A stretch of 64,000 nucleotides of DNA. Origin: CAWUEZ02 sp963921355. Its GTDB lineage: Bacteria > Pseudomonadota > Alphaproteobacteria > Thalassobaculales > Thalassobaculaceae. The notes beneath the pieces are model-generated. The model was not told the DNA's origin. It did not search any database and saw only the letters and a program-made list of their open reading frames with translations. Within the stretch, counting starts at the first letter, position 1; the number at the start of each line of letters is the position of its first letter. Positions 35,300-44,047 of the stretch are shown here, one piece after another. The stretch lies in the NCBI GenBank assembly GCA_963921355.3, contig OZ001190.1, positions 4,216,001-4,280,000 of the forward strand, written 5' to 3'. A program made the position numbers and the translations under genes.

Positions 35300-37416
35300 G
35301 CCGTCCTCCTGCGATCGACAACCAGGTTCAGCGCCGGGTCGACCGTCAGCGAGAACCCGGGCGGCAGCACCAGGGTCGACTCGTCCTCTTCGACCACGGC
35401 CGGCCCGTCCAGCGACTGTCCCGCCGCGAGTGTGGCGCGCGCGTAGACCGGCACATCCACGAACCCGTCGTCAAAGAATGCCGGGCGATGGCGGGCTGCC
35501 GACGGGGCACCGCCCCTCCCCGGAGCGCCGGCGCCGAGCGCGTCGCCAAGCGGGGGCCGGGGACCCGCCGCGACCACCCGCCAGGACAGAATCTCAGGCG
35601 CCATGGCTTCCTGCCGGCCGTAGCGCCGGCGGTAGGCTTCCGCGAAGCCCGATGCCAACATCGCCGCGCCCTCTTCGGTCAGGCGGTCCGGCGCCACCGG
35701 GACGTCGATCTCGTAGCCCTGGCCGACATAGCGCATCATCGCGCTGACCCGGTATTCGATGCTCTCCTCGGCGACGCCGGCGCCGACGATCAACGCGCGA
35801 GTTTCCTCCCGCATCGCCTCTATCAGATCCACCGCCCGGGCAGTGTCCAGACGGTCCAGCCGCTCCGGCGCGGCGCGCGCGACTTCGAAGGAGACCGGTG
35901 CCGCCAGCATGCCGATCGCCGAGGCGACACCAGCCCCGACCGGGCAGATCAGGCGGTCGATGTTCATCTTCGCCGCCATGCCGCAGGCATGCACCGGGCC
36001 GGCGCCGCCGATCGGCAGCACTGCGAAACGGGTGGCGTCCAGCCCGCGCTCGATGGCGTGGATTGACGCCGCCTGGGCCATGTTGGCGGTGACCGTCTCA
36101 TGCACCCCCCAGGCGGCCTCGACGACGGAGACGCCCAGCGGCTCGGCGATATGGGTCGCGATCGCCCGTTCCGCTGCCGCCCGGTCCAGGCTCATGCGGC
36201 CGGCCAGGAAACTGCCCGGATCCAGGTAGCCGAGCACCAGATCACAGTCGGTGACGGTGGGGCGATCGTTGCCCTTGCCGTAGCAGGCGGGCCCCGGATC
36301 GGCGCCGGCGCTGGTCGGCCCGACCTGGATCAGTCCCTGGGCATTGATCGACGCGATGCTGCCGCCGCCGGCGCCGATCTCGATCATGTCGATCGCCGGG
36401 ATCTGCAGCGGCAGCCCGCTGCCCTCGGCGAAACGGGTCTCGCGGGCAACCTCGAAGCGGGCGGTGTGCTCCGGTTCACCGTCTTTGATCAGGCAGGCCT
36501 TGGCGGTCGTGCCGCCCATGTCGAAGCAGAGGACATCGCCGACGCCCGCGAGATCGCCGAACAGCCTGGCCGCTTCGGCCCCGGCAGCCGGCCCGGACTG
36601 CACCAGGCGGATCGGATAGCGCACCGCGACCTCGGCCCGGATGCACCGGCCATCCGACAGCACAAGCAGCAGGTCGCGGGCAAATCCCATGGCCCGCGAT
36701 TCCTCGACAAGACGATCGACGTAGCGGGCGAAGATCGGCAGCACATAGGCGTTGGCGACGACCGTCGAGGTCCGTTCATACTCTCCCAGTTCCGGACTGA
36801 CCTCGCTCGACAGCGAGATGTCGACCGCCGGCAACTCGGCCGCCAGGATCTCACCAATCCGACGTTCATGGACGGGGTTGCGATAGGCGTGCAGCAGGGA
36901 GACCGCGACCGCCTGGACGCCGGCGTCGCCAAGCGTTTGCGCCGCCGCCACAACCTCGCCCTCGTCCAGGGCCGTCTCGACGGCCCCGGCCGCCGTCATC
37001 CGCTCGGTCACCTCGACCCGACAGGGACGCGGGACCAGCGGTGCCGGCATGGTGATGTTGAGATCGTAGAGGTCGTAGCGCCACTCCCGACCGATCTCGA
37101 GCACATCGCGAAAGCCCCGGGTTGTGATCAGGCCGGTCGGCACCCCGCGCCGTTCAATCAGCGCGTTGGCCACCAAGGTGGTGCCGTGAATGATCGAGGT
37201 CAGATCCCCGGGTGTAAGACCTTCGCGCGTCAGAATACGCTGGATCCCGTCGACCACGGCACGTGACGGGTCGTCCGGCGTGGTGAGCAGCTTCTCGCGG
37301 CGCAGCGCGGTCCCGCCATCCTGCCAAAGCACCAGATCGGTGAAGGTACCGCCGATATCGACGCCGATCCGCCAACCGGCGCCGGTCGTCAGGCCAGGAT
37401 CACTCGAAGTCGCCAT
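35296..37416 (-). CDS. hyuA: Hydantoinase/oxoprolinase A subunit
   Basis: 706 residues, ATG 37414-37416. It has the ASKHA-type ATP-binding fold of HyuA: GVDIGGTFTDLVLW at the N-terminus, LCFDMGGTTAKACLI in the middle, and EIGAGGGSIASI. With HyuB, enzymes of this family hydrolyse 5-membered cyclic amides (hydantoins, 5-oxoproline), or carboxylate ketones as in acetone carboxylase, at the cost of ATP. It overlaps the hyuB stop by 17 bp and the ThDP gene by 4 bp, so strictly operonic. Exact substrate unknown. Confidence 0.9.
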   Translation of the reverse strand: MATSSDPGLTTGAGWRIGVDIGGTFTDLVLWQDGGTALRREKLLTTPDDPSRAVVDGIQRILTREGLTPGDLTSIIHGTTLVANALIERRGVPTGLITTRGFRDVLEIGREWRYDLYDLNITMPAPLVPRPCRVEVTERMTAAGAVETALDEGEVVAAAQTLGDAGVQAVAVSLLHAYRNPVHERRIGEILAAELPAVDISLSSEVSPELGEYERTSTVVANAYVLPIFARYVDRLVEESRAMGFARDLLLVLSDGRCIRAEVAVRYPIRLVQSGPAAGAEAARLFGDLAGVGDVLCFDMGGTTAKACLIKDGEPEHTARFEVARETRFAEGSGLPLQIPAIDMIEIGAGGGSIASINAQGLIQVGPTSAGADPGPACYGKGNDRPTVTDCDLVLGYLDPGSFLAGRMSLDRAAAERAIATHIAEPLGVSVVEAAWGVHETVTANMAQAASIHAIERGLDATRFAVLPIGGAGPVHACGMAAKMNIDRLICPVGAGVASAIGMLAAPVSFEVARAAPERLDRLDTARAVDLIEAMREETRALIVGAGVAEESIEYRVSAMMRYVGQGYEIDVPVAPDRLTEEGAAMLASGFAEAYRRRYGRQEAMAPEILSWRVVAAGPRPPLGDALGAGAPGRGGAPSAARHRPAFFDDGFVDVPVYARATLAAGQSLDGPAVVEEDESTLVLPPGFSLTVDPALNLVVDRRRTA

Positions 37417-39022
37417 AAACCCTATCCGATTGTTCCCGCGATACCAGACCCGCTTCGACATCGGCGTGAACCGCCTCTTGGGGGCGTTCGGCGGGAGGGT
37501 ATAATCCGCCGCCACCCGGGGTCTGGAATGTCACGACATCGCCCTCCTTCAGGACCGTCCGCGATTTTGGCGCCAGGCGTTCGCCGTTCAGCAGGTCCAC
37601 CCCGGCGCTGCCCGACTGGCCGCCCAGCAGACCACGGGGCGGGTAGGTCACCCGCTCATGGCGAATGGTCATGGTCAGCGGAGCGGTCGACACGGACTTG
37701 AAACCGATGCGCTGGGCATTGCCACCGCGGTGGCGCCCGGCCCCGCCGGTATCGGGGACAAAGGCCTTCTCGGTGACCAGCATCGGTGTCTGGGTCTCGA
37801 AGACCTCGACCGGCTCGTTCGAGACATTGCTCGGAAAGCTGAGACAACCCGGGCCGTCGCCGACCGACCGGCCGCCGTGGCCGCCGTTCATGAAGTACAT
37901 CTTCACGAACCGTTCCGCCTCGGGGCCGCGCACGCCGTAGAAATAGACGTTCCAAAGCGGCGATCCGGACTCCGCCACGGCACGTTCCGGCACCACCGGC
38001 GCCAGCGCGCCGAGCACCGCCGGCGGCACGTAGTGCCCGGAGAGGTGACGCCCCCATACCGGTGCCGGTGACCGCGCGTTCAGCAGGCACCCGTCCGGCG
38101 CCTGAACATGGATGGGGCGCAGCGACCCGGCGTTGTTCGGGGCTTCCGGATCGAGCAGGCATTTGACCGCGTAGCGGGCGTAGGCCTGGGTGTAGTTCAG
38201 AACGCAGTTGACCGGCCAGGGCACCTGGTCCGAGGTGCCGGCGAAGTCGATCGTCATCTCGTCACCCGCGACTCGCACCGCACAGACGATCCGCAGCGGT
38301 GAGTCGACCCCGTCGGTGGTGAGCTGGTCGCGCCACGTCCCATCCGGCAGGGCGCCGATGGCCCGCCGCATGCTCTGTTCCGACCGGGCGATGATCTCCT
38401 CGGCGACGCCGTCCAGATCCTCCAGGCCTTCGTCCTCGAGCAGTTCCATCAGCTTGGTCGTGCAATCCCGATAGGCGGCGAACTGGGCCCGGATGTCGCC
38501 GAGGGTCTCGTCCGGCTGGCGCAAGTTCTCCTTGAGGAGATCGACGATGGCCTCGTTCTCCGTGCCGGCCTGCACGATCTTGCAGATCGGGATGCAGAGC
38601 CCCTCCTCGTAGCGGTCCCGGGCCGTCGGTGACGGCGCGCCGCCGATATCGACCGTATGGGCCGTGCTTCCGGCAAAGGCGATCAGACGGCCCTCGCGGA
38701 AGATCGGGTGGATCATCGAGATGTCGTTCAGATGTCCGGTTCCGATCCAGGAATCGTTGGTGATGATGGTGTCGCCGGGCTGCAGACGCTCGCGTGGAAA
38801 GCGCTCGAGCACCGCTTCCAGGGTTCTCGGCAGGGTGCCGGTGAAGCTCGGAATGCTGCGCTTCGATTGGGCGATCAGCCGGGCTTGGGAGTCGAAGAGG
38901 CTGAACGCCATGTCGTAGTTGTCGCGGACGACGACCGAGAACGCGGCCCGCAGGAAGGTCTCCGCCACCTCGACCACCCCTTCGATGCGGCGCCAGATCA
39001 GCCCGATCCGGATCGGATCCAT
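37400..39022 (-). CDS. hyuB: Hydantoinase/oxoprolinase B subunit
   Basis: 540 residues. The HyuB family pattern is clear: LIAQSKRSIPSFTGTLPRT, GDTIITNDSWIGTGHLNDIS with possible metal ligands, HVQAPDGCLLNARSPAPV, and the C-terminal GGAGRHRGGNAQRIGF and TPGGGGLYPP. It should form a complex with HyuA. It follows the class IV aminotransferase gene by 9 bp and overlaps hyuA, in the order aminotransferase, hyuB, hyuA, ThDP enzyme. Confidence 0.9.
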   Translation of the reverse strand: MDPIRIGLIWRRIEGVVEVAETFLRAAFSVVVRDNYDMAFSLFDSQARLIAQSKRSIPSFTGTLPRTLEAVLERFPRERLQPGDTIITNDSWIGTGHLNDISMIHPIFREGRLIAFAGSTAHTVDIGGAPSPTARDRYEEGLCIPICKIVQAGTENEAIVDLLKENLRQPDETLGDIRAQFAAYRDCTTKLMELLEDEGLEDLDGVAEEIIARSEQSMRRAIGALPDGTWRDQLTTDGVDSPLRIVCAVRVAGDEMTIDFAGTSDQVPWPVNCVLNYTQAYARYAVKCLLDPEAPNNAGSLRPIHVQAPDGCLLNARSPAPVWGRHLSGHYVPPAVLGALAPVVPERAVAESGSPLWNVYFYGVRGPEAERFVKMYFMNGGHGGRSVGDGPGCLSFPSNVSNEPVEVFETQTPMLVTEKAFVPDTGGAGRHRGGNAQRIGFKSVSTAPLTMTIRHERVTYPPRGLLGGQSGSAGVDLLNGERLAPKSRTVLKEGDVVTFQTPGGGGLYPPAERPQEAVHADVEAGLVSREQSDRVYGDFE

Positions 39023-39031
39023 CGCTTGCTC

Positions 39032-39958
39032 CTAGCTTTCAAAAACCGGGGTCAGCCAGCCGCGGTAGCGCGGCTCACGGCCGCGGACCACAGAGTCGTA
39101 CAGGCTCTGAAGGCGACGGGTCTCTTCCCCCGGTTCCCCGGTGCCCACAGGCTTTCGATCGAAACTGAGGATCGGCACGATCTCCTGACCGGTCCCGCAA
39201 TAGAACGCCTCTTCGGCAAGGTAGAGTTCGGTGCGGCCGACGTCGCGCAGGTCGACCGCCATGCCGGCATCACCGGCAAGTTCGATCAGGGTGCGGCGGG
39301 TGACACTATCCAGAATGCCGGCGGTCACCGGCGGGGTGATCCAGCGGCCGTCGCGGCGCAGGAACAGGCAGCCCCCCGGGCCCTCGCTGACCGTGCCGTC
39401 GCGGTTCAGCATCACCGCGGCATCGTAGCCGCTCCGCTTCGCCTCGAGTCCTGCCAGCCGGCCGTTCAGGTAGTTGGCCGAGGCCTTGATGCGGGGCGGG
39501 CTGGCGTCGTCCTCGTTGCGTCGCCAGCTGCTGACGGCGAAATGGCGGCCCTCGGTGAACGCGGCCACCCGGCCCCGCTGCCGGCAGACGATCGACCAGC
39601 CCGCCGGGCCGTCGGCCGTCATGTCTCCCCAGTCATCCACATAGGTCTGCAGACGGATGTAGACATCCTCGCGATACCCGCAGGCCCGGATCAGCTCGCG
39701 GGTCTGGTCGGTCAGCGCGCCGCCATCGGGCGCCCCGGCGATCTCGACCACCACATTGGAGAATGCCAGCCGGTCCATGTGCTCGGGCACCCGGAACAAA
39801 TGCAGCTGCCCTTCCTCGGCGTTCCAGTATCCGCGCAGTCCCTCGAACGCCAGGACGGCGAAGGTCAGGCCAGGCGCCATGACCGAGATCCGGGCCTCGT
39901 CGAAGGGTACGATCTGGCCGTTCAGCACGGCAAAGGGCGGGCGGTCGCCAGTGGTCAT
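39032..39958 (-). CDS. Class IV aminotransferase (branched-chain/D-amino acid type)
   Basis: 308 residues from ATG 39956-39958. Fold-type IV PLP enzyme: VLNGQIVPFDEARISVMAPG at the start, FEGLRGYW, IKASANYLNG with Lys158 forming the PLP Schiff base, GYDAAVMLNRDGTVSEGPGGCLF, and the TRRTLIELA segment. It would transaminate a branched-chain or D-amino acid and a 2-oxo acid. It lies 19 bp downstream of tctA and 9 bp upstream of hyuB, linking transport to catabolism. Confidence 0.9.
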   Translation of the reverse strand: MTTGDRPPFAVLNGQIVPFDEARISVMAPGLTFAVLAFEGLRGYWNAEEGQLHLFRVPEHMDRLAFSNVVVEIAGAPDGGALTDQTRELIRACGYREDVYIRLQTYVDDWGDMTADGPAGWSIVCRQRGRVAAFTEGRHFAVSSWRRNEDDASPPRIKASANYLNGRLAGLEAKRSGYDAAVMLNRDGTVSEGPGGCLFLRRDGRWITPPVTAGILDSVTRRTLIELAGDAGMAVDLRDVGRTELYLAEEAFYCGTGQEIVPILSFDRKPVGTGEPGEETRRLQSLYDSVVRGREPRYRGWLTPVFES

Positions 39959-39977
39959 CGTTTCAGCCCCATCGCTC

Positions 39978-41492
39978 TCAGGAATCCGCCCGGCCGGCCC
40001 AGCCGCGGCGCCGGCGGCGCCAGGCCACGAAGGCGATCGCACTGCCCATCAGGGCCAGCAGCGACACGAAAGCGGGCCGCTCGAACACGAACAGCAGGTG
40101 GTGGTCGTAGGTCGAGGCGAGCGGCAGCACGGTGCGCAGGTTCTCTTCCAGCAGCGGCATCAGAATGAACCCGATCAGCAGCGGCACCGGCGGGAAGCCG
40201 AACCGCATCATCAGGTAGCCGGCCACGCCGAACGCGAAGACCAGTTGGATGTCGAACAGCGAACCCCGCAGCGCATAAGCACCGGCGGCCGCGACCACCA
40301 GGACGCTGGCGAGCAGCAGGCGCCGCGGCACCGAGAAAGCAATGGCCGCGATCTTCACCAGCCCGAAGCCGAACACCAGGTTGACCAGGTTGGCGAGGAT
40401 CAGTGCGGCATAGATCGCGTAGATCGGCGTCGGGTTCTGGGAGAAGGCCAACGGCCCGACGGTGACCCCCTGCACCATCAGCGCGCTCAGGATCAGCGCG
40501 GCTGCGATGTCCCCAGGGATGCCGAAGGCCAGCAGCGGGATCAGATTGGATCCGGACACCGCGTTGTTGGCGGCCTCTGGTGCTGCGATCCCCTCGAGTG
40601 CGCCCTTGCCGAAGCGCTCGGGCGTGCGCAACGCGCGCCGGGCCTCGCCATAGGCAATGAACGCGGCCACCGTCGACCCCAGTCCCGGCATCGCGCCGAT
40701 GGCCGTACCGATCGCCGAGGACCGGAACAGCGTCGGCACGCAGCTGACGAACTCCGGCCAGGAGACCCGGTTGTCCTCGCGTTTCTCGGAATATCGGATG
40801 GCCCGCGCCGACAGGTCCTGGTTCGAGCCGCTCATCTGCCGGAACACTTCCGAGACCGCCAGGAACCCGATCAGCATCGGGATCAGGCCGATCCCCTCTT
40901 CCAGTTCCGGGTTGCCGAAGGTCAGGCGCGGTGTGGCGGCCATCGGATCGAGGCCGATGAGGCCGATAATGACCCCGATCAGCGTCGCCACCAGCCCTTT
41001 CCACGCCGGCCGGCTCGACAGCATGCCGAGCGAGCCGAGGGCGAGCACGATCAGCAGGGTGTACTCCGCGGGCCCGAACTGCAGGGCCACCAGGGCGAGC
41101 ACACCGGCAAAGAAGATCAGGCAGACGTCGCTGAACGTGTCGCCGAACACCGACGAATACAGCGCCATCTTGATGGCCTTCGCGCCCTTGCCCTGTTGGG
41201 CCAGGGGATAGCCGTCCAGCACGGTCGCCGACGCCGCGGGCGTTCCGGGGGTGCGGATCAGGATCGCGGTGGTGCTGCTGCCGAACAGCGATCCCTTGAA
41301 CATCCCCAGCAGCATCGGGATGCCGACCCAGGGGTCGAAGTAGAACGAGTACGGGATCAGCAGCGCCACCGCCATGGAAGCCGTCAGGCCGGGTATCGCG
41401 CCCAGGATCTGGCCGGCGGCGACCCCGAGAACCACCGCCAGCAGACTCTGCCAGGTCAGGGCGAGACCGATCCCTTCGATGATCAGATCCAT
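39978..41492 (-). CDS. tctA: TTT transporter large permease subunit TctA
   Basis: 504 residues with about 11-12 membrane helices. Family hallmarks are GAIPGLTASMAVALLIPYSF, IRTPGTPAASATVLDGYPLAQQGKG and the later AMPGLGSTVAAFIAYGEARR with GIAAPEAANNAVSGSNLIPL. TctA is the main channel of the tripartite tricarboxylate transporter, which takes up carboxylic acids with TctB and periplasmic TctC. It starts 3 bp after the tctB stop. Substrate is probably an organic acid used by the downstream enzymes. Confidence 0.93.
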   Translation of the reverse strand: MDLIIEGIGLALTWQSLLAVVLGVAAGQILGAIPGLTASMAVALLIPYSFYFDPWVGIPMLLGMFKGSLFGSSTTAILIRTPGTPAASATVLDGYPLAQQGKGAKAIKMALYSSVFGDTFSDVCLIFFAGVLALVALQFGPAEYTLLIVLALGSLGMLSSRPAWKGLVATLIGVIIGLIGLDPMAATPRLTFGNPELEEGIGLIPMLIGFLAVSEVFRQMSGSNQDLSARAIRYSEKREDNRVSWPEFVSCVPTLFRSSAIGTAIGAMPGLGSTVAAFIAYGEARRALRTPERFGKGALEGIAAPEAANNAVSGSNLIPLLAFGIPGDIAAALILSALMVQGVTVGPLAFSQNPTPIYAIYAALILANLVNLVFGFGLVKIAAIAFSVPRRLLLASVLVVAAAGAYALRGSLFDIQLVFAFGVAGYLMMRFGFPPVPLLIGFILMPLLEENLRTVLPLASTYDHHLLFVFERPAFVSLLALMGSAIAFVAWRRRRRGWAGRADS

Positions 41493-41495
41493 CGG

Positions 41496-42017
41496 CTACT
41501 CACCCAGCAGATACCCGACCGGCAGTCGGATCGAGAAGATGCGGTCGAACAGAATCCAGATCAGTCCGGCCACAATGGCCGGCTGCCAGACCAGAACGTG
41601 CCACCGGGTCTCCCCCATGATCCGCATGAGTGCGGCCACCAGGAGAAAGCTCGAAACGTAGAACCCGATCGCCGGTACGACAGCGAAGGCGAACAGCAGG
41701 GCGACGGCGATACCTATGAGGTTGCGGGCCGTGATCGCCATCGGCGCCTCCGGACCCGCCGGACCGCTGCCGGCATCCGGCGCCGCTTGCGCCACCGCCG
41801 GGTTGAGGGCGAGAGCGACCAGCCTGGAAACCATGACGAGTGCCAGCAGGATTGCCGCCAGCCGACCGGAGAAGCTGGGCGGGAGGCCCTGGTCGAGACC
41901 GAACCCCTCCGGATCGGAGATGCCGGCGGGAATCACGACGAAATAAAGGACCGCGTCGGCGACCAGCAGCACGCCGAGCAGCATCGCTTCACCACGCGCC
42001 GCCTCGGAACGGAACAC
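41496..42017 (-). CDS. tctB: TTT transporter small permease subunit TctB
   Basis: 173 residues with four hydrophobic helices, the TctB size and layout. GTG 42015-42017 was chosen for its GGGAG site 8 bp upstream; a TTG 10 codons earlier is the longer alternative. Helices: AMLLGVLLVADAVLYFVVI, LAAILLALVMVSRLVALAL, LIGIAVALLFAFAVVPAIGF and VWQPAIVAGLIWILFDRIF. Poor sequence conservation is normal for TctB; identification relies on position between tctC and tctA. Confidence 0.85.
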   Translation of the reverse strand: MFRSEAARGEAMLLGVLLVADAVLYFVVIPAGISDPEGFGLDQGLPPSFSGRLAAILLALVMVSRLVALALNPAVAQAAPDAGSGPAGPEAPMAITARNLIGIAVALLFAFAVVPAIGFYVSSFLLVAALMRIMGETRWHVLVWQPAIVAGLIWILFDRIFSIRLPVGYLLGE

Positions 42018-42099
42018 CGGCTGAACTCCCAACAAACAGCGGGACAAGGTCAGCGGGGCGACGGTTGGTCCGCCGCCCCGACCGGACCGGGTCGGGTCG

Positions 42100-42960
42100 T
42101 CACTTCATCCCGATATCAGCGATCGCCTTCTTGGCGGCCGTATAGTCGGTACGGACGATCTCAGTGAACGCTGCGCTGTCGGCGTGGCTCACCGACCACT
42201 TGCGCTGGTCGGCAAGCTGTTGGAATTCAGCGCTTGCCAGCACCTTCGGGAGCACCTCGTTCCACTTGGCGATCACGTCATCGGGCAGACCGGCCGGGCC
42301 GGCCAGCCCGAAGAAGATCGCCGGGGCGATCGGATAACCCGCATCGGTGAGGACCGGCGCATCCGGGGTGACCGGGTTCTTGTTCGGTGTGCCCTCGGCC
42401 AGGATCCGGGTCTGTCCGTCCAGCGTCGCCTTGTTGCCTTCCGCCTTGAACATGGCTTCCACGGCGACATGCGGTCCGCCGCGCTGGACCGAGGTCGACC
42501 ACCGGAGCTTGCCCGGATTGGCCCGCGCGTAGCCGATCACGTCGTCCAGTGTCTTGAAGTCGCTATCGGCCCGCACGATCAGCGGCTGGCTGCTGGCGAC
42601 GAACTGGCCGATATAAGTCAGGTCGGACACCGGGTCGTACGGCGCGTCCATCATGTGCGGCCGAATCGTGATCGGACTGGTCGAGATGAAGCCGATCGTG
42701 TAGCCGTCCGGCTTCGACTTGGCGACCGCGCCGATGCCGATCGTGGCCCCGCCACCGGTCTTGTTCTCGACATTGATCTGCACACCCATCATGTCGCCGG
42801 CGAGCTTGGCGATCATGCGCGACGCGGTATCGCCGCCGCCGCCCGCCGAGTACGGACAGATCAGGGTGATCGTCTTGTCTGGATATCCGGCAGCATGCGC
42901 GCCGCTCGACAGCGCGACGGCCAACAGGGCGCCGCCGACCCAATGAGAAAGTCTGCGCAT
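42100..42960 (-). CDS. tctC: TTT transporter substrate-binding protein TctC, with probable internal deletion
   Basis: 286 residues from ATG 42958-42960, with a GGAGG site. The signal peptide (LSHWVGGALLAVALSSGAHA) and the BUG/TctC family segments ITLICPYSAGGGGDTASRM and GGATIGIGAVAKSKPDGYTIG are clear. Family members have about 320 residues; here the usual loop after AVEAMFKAEGNKATL (normally V-P-F-K/x-G-G and a gallery of binding residues, about 30 residues) is missing, and the frame jumps directly to GQTRILAEGTPNKNP. An in-frame deletion may have removed part of the ligand pocket. It is first in the tctCBA operon and divergent from a LysR gene. Confidence 0.85.
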   Translation of the reverse strand: MRRLSHWVGGALLAVALSSGAHAAGYPDKTITLICPYSAGGGGDTASRMIAKLAGDMMGVQINVENKTGGGATIGIGAVAKSKPDGYTIGFISTSPITIRPHMMDAPYDPVSDLTYIGQFVASSQPLIVRADSDFKTLDDVIGYARANPGKLRWSTSVQRGGPHVAVEAMFKAEGNKATLDGQTRILAEGTPNKNPVTPDAPVLTDAGYPIAPAIFFGLAGPAGLPDDVIAKWNEVLPKVLASAEFQQLADQRKWSVSHADSAAFTEIVRTDYTAAKKAIADIGMK

Positions 42961-43020
42961 TTCTGTCACCTCCATGTCCCGAGCCAAATCTCAGGGCGAC
43001 GCCTCGTTGTCTGCAGGACG

Positions 43021-43090
43021 TCCCTCCGCAACAAATGCTAGGGAGGGAGAGGTAATGATGTAAATTTATTAGATGTCATGGTTCCATTAC
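43021..43090. promoter_or_regulatory. Divergent tctC/lysR promoter with inverted repeats
   Basis: TCCCTCC (43021-43027) pairs with GGAGGGA (43042-43048), a possible leader stem of the tctC transcript. GTAATG (43052-43057) and its reverse complement CATTAC (43085-43090) flank an AT-rich core. The second pair is a candidate LysR site. Function inferred from position. Confidence 0.4.
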
Positions 43091-43126
43091 GAAAAATCAT
43101 GATCCTAAGGAGCCGGAGCCCCCCGT

Positions 43127-44047
43127 TTGCCATCGCCCGACCATCTCAAGGCCTTCCTGGCGGTTGCCGAGACCGGCAGCGTGACCCGGGCCGCCGAACG
43201 GCTTGGCCTGACCCAGTCCGGGGTCAGCCGGAAAATCTCGATCCTGGAGACCGAGCTCGGCTTTCGCGTCTTCGACCTGGTGCGCGGGCGTGTCGTCCTG
43301 AACCGGCAAGGCCGGGCCTTTGCGACTCACGCCCGACGCGCCGTCGACACGGTCGACAACCTGCCGCGGATGGCGCGGGCGATCGGCAGCGGCGCGTTCG
43401 ACCGGGTGCGGGTGGTCGCGACCAGCTCGATCATGCACGGGCTGCTGCCCCAGGTGCTGACGTCCTATATCGCCGACCGACCGGAACTGGCACCCAGCGC
43501 GACGATGCGCAGCCTGAACGAGGTCCTCGGTCTCGAGCCCACAGAAGGGGTCGATATCGTCCTGGCGCCGCTGCCGATGCGCCCTCTCGCCTTCGAGCTG
43601 GTGCAAGAGATCCGCTTCGAACTCGAACTCGCGGTGCCGAGAGCGCTGATGCCTGACACCCTGCATCCGGTCGACGGCGTTTGGCCGGACCTGGCGGCAC
43701 TTGGGACCTTGCCCTTCATCTCGCTCGACCCCTTCGCGTCCTATCAGGAGAGCGTCGAGGCCGCATGGTCGGCGCTCGCGATCGAACCGAACTTCGTGTG
43801 CGAGACGACGTCGCTTGCAACCGCGGCCCTGCTGTCGAATGCCGGGGTCGGATGTGCTTTTCTCGACCCGTTCGTGGCCCGCCGGCTGGCTGGGCCGGAG
43901 ACCGTCGTGGCCCGCCTGTCACCACCGATCATCCACGGCTACGGGGTTCACGTGCCGTCGGGCGCCGCCCCCTCAGCCGAAGCGGACCGTATGCTCCGCC
44001 ACATCAAGCGGATCGGAGCCGGCATGGCAGAGGCCTCCCCACGATGA
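43127..44047 (+). CDS. LysR family transcriptional regulator
   Basis: 306 residues, TTG start 43127-43129 with an AAGGAG site at about 43108. HTH: AVAETGSVTRAAERLGLTQS followed by GVSRKISILETELG. The effector domain ends in the GVHVPSGAAPSAEADRML region. It is divergent from tctCBA and its stop overlaps the Old Yellow Enzyme-type gene by 4 bp, so it probably regulates both the transporter/catabolic operon and the downstream reductase. Confidence 0.9.
   Translation: MPSPDHLKAFLAVAETGSVTRAAERLGLTQSGVSRKISILETELGFRVFDLVRGRVVLNRQGRAFATHARRAVDTVDNLPRMARAIGSGAFDRVRVVATSSIMHGLLPQVLTSYIADRPELAPSATMRSLNEVLGLEPTEGVDIVLAPLPMRPLAFELVQEIRFELELAVPRALMPDTLHPVDGVWPDLAALGTLPFISLDPFASYQESVEAAWSALAIEPNFVCETTSLATAALLSNAGVGCAFLDPFVARRLAGPETVVARLSPPIIHGYGVHVPSGAAPSAEADRMLRHIKRIGAGMAEASPR

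Noticed and set aside
39756..42167. Long plus-strand open frame (803 codons)
   Set aside because: Antisense to the aminotransferase, tctA and tctB genes; composition is typical of a shadow frame.
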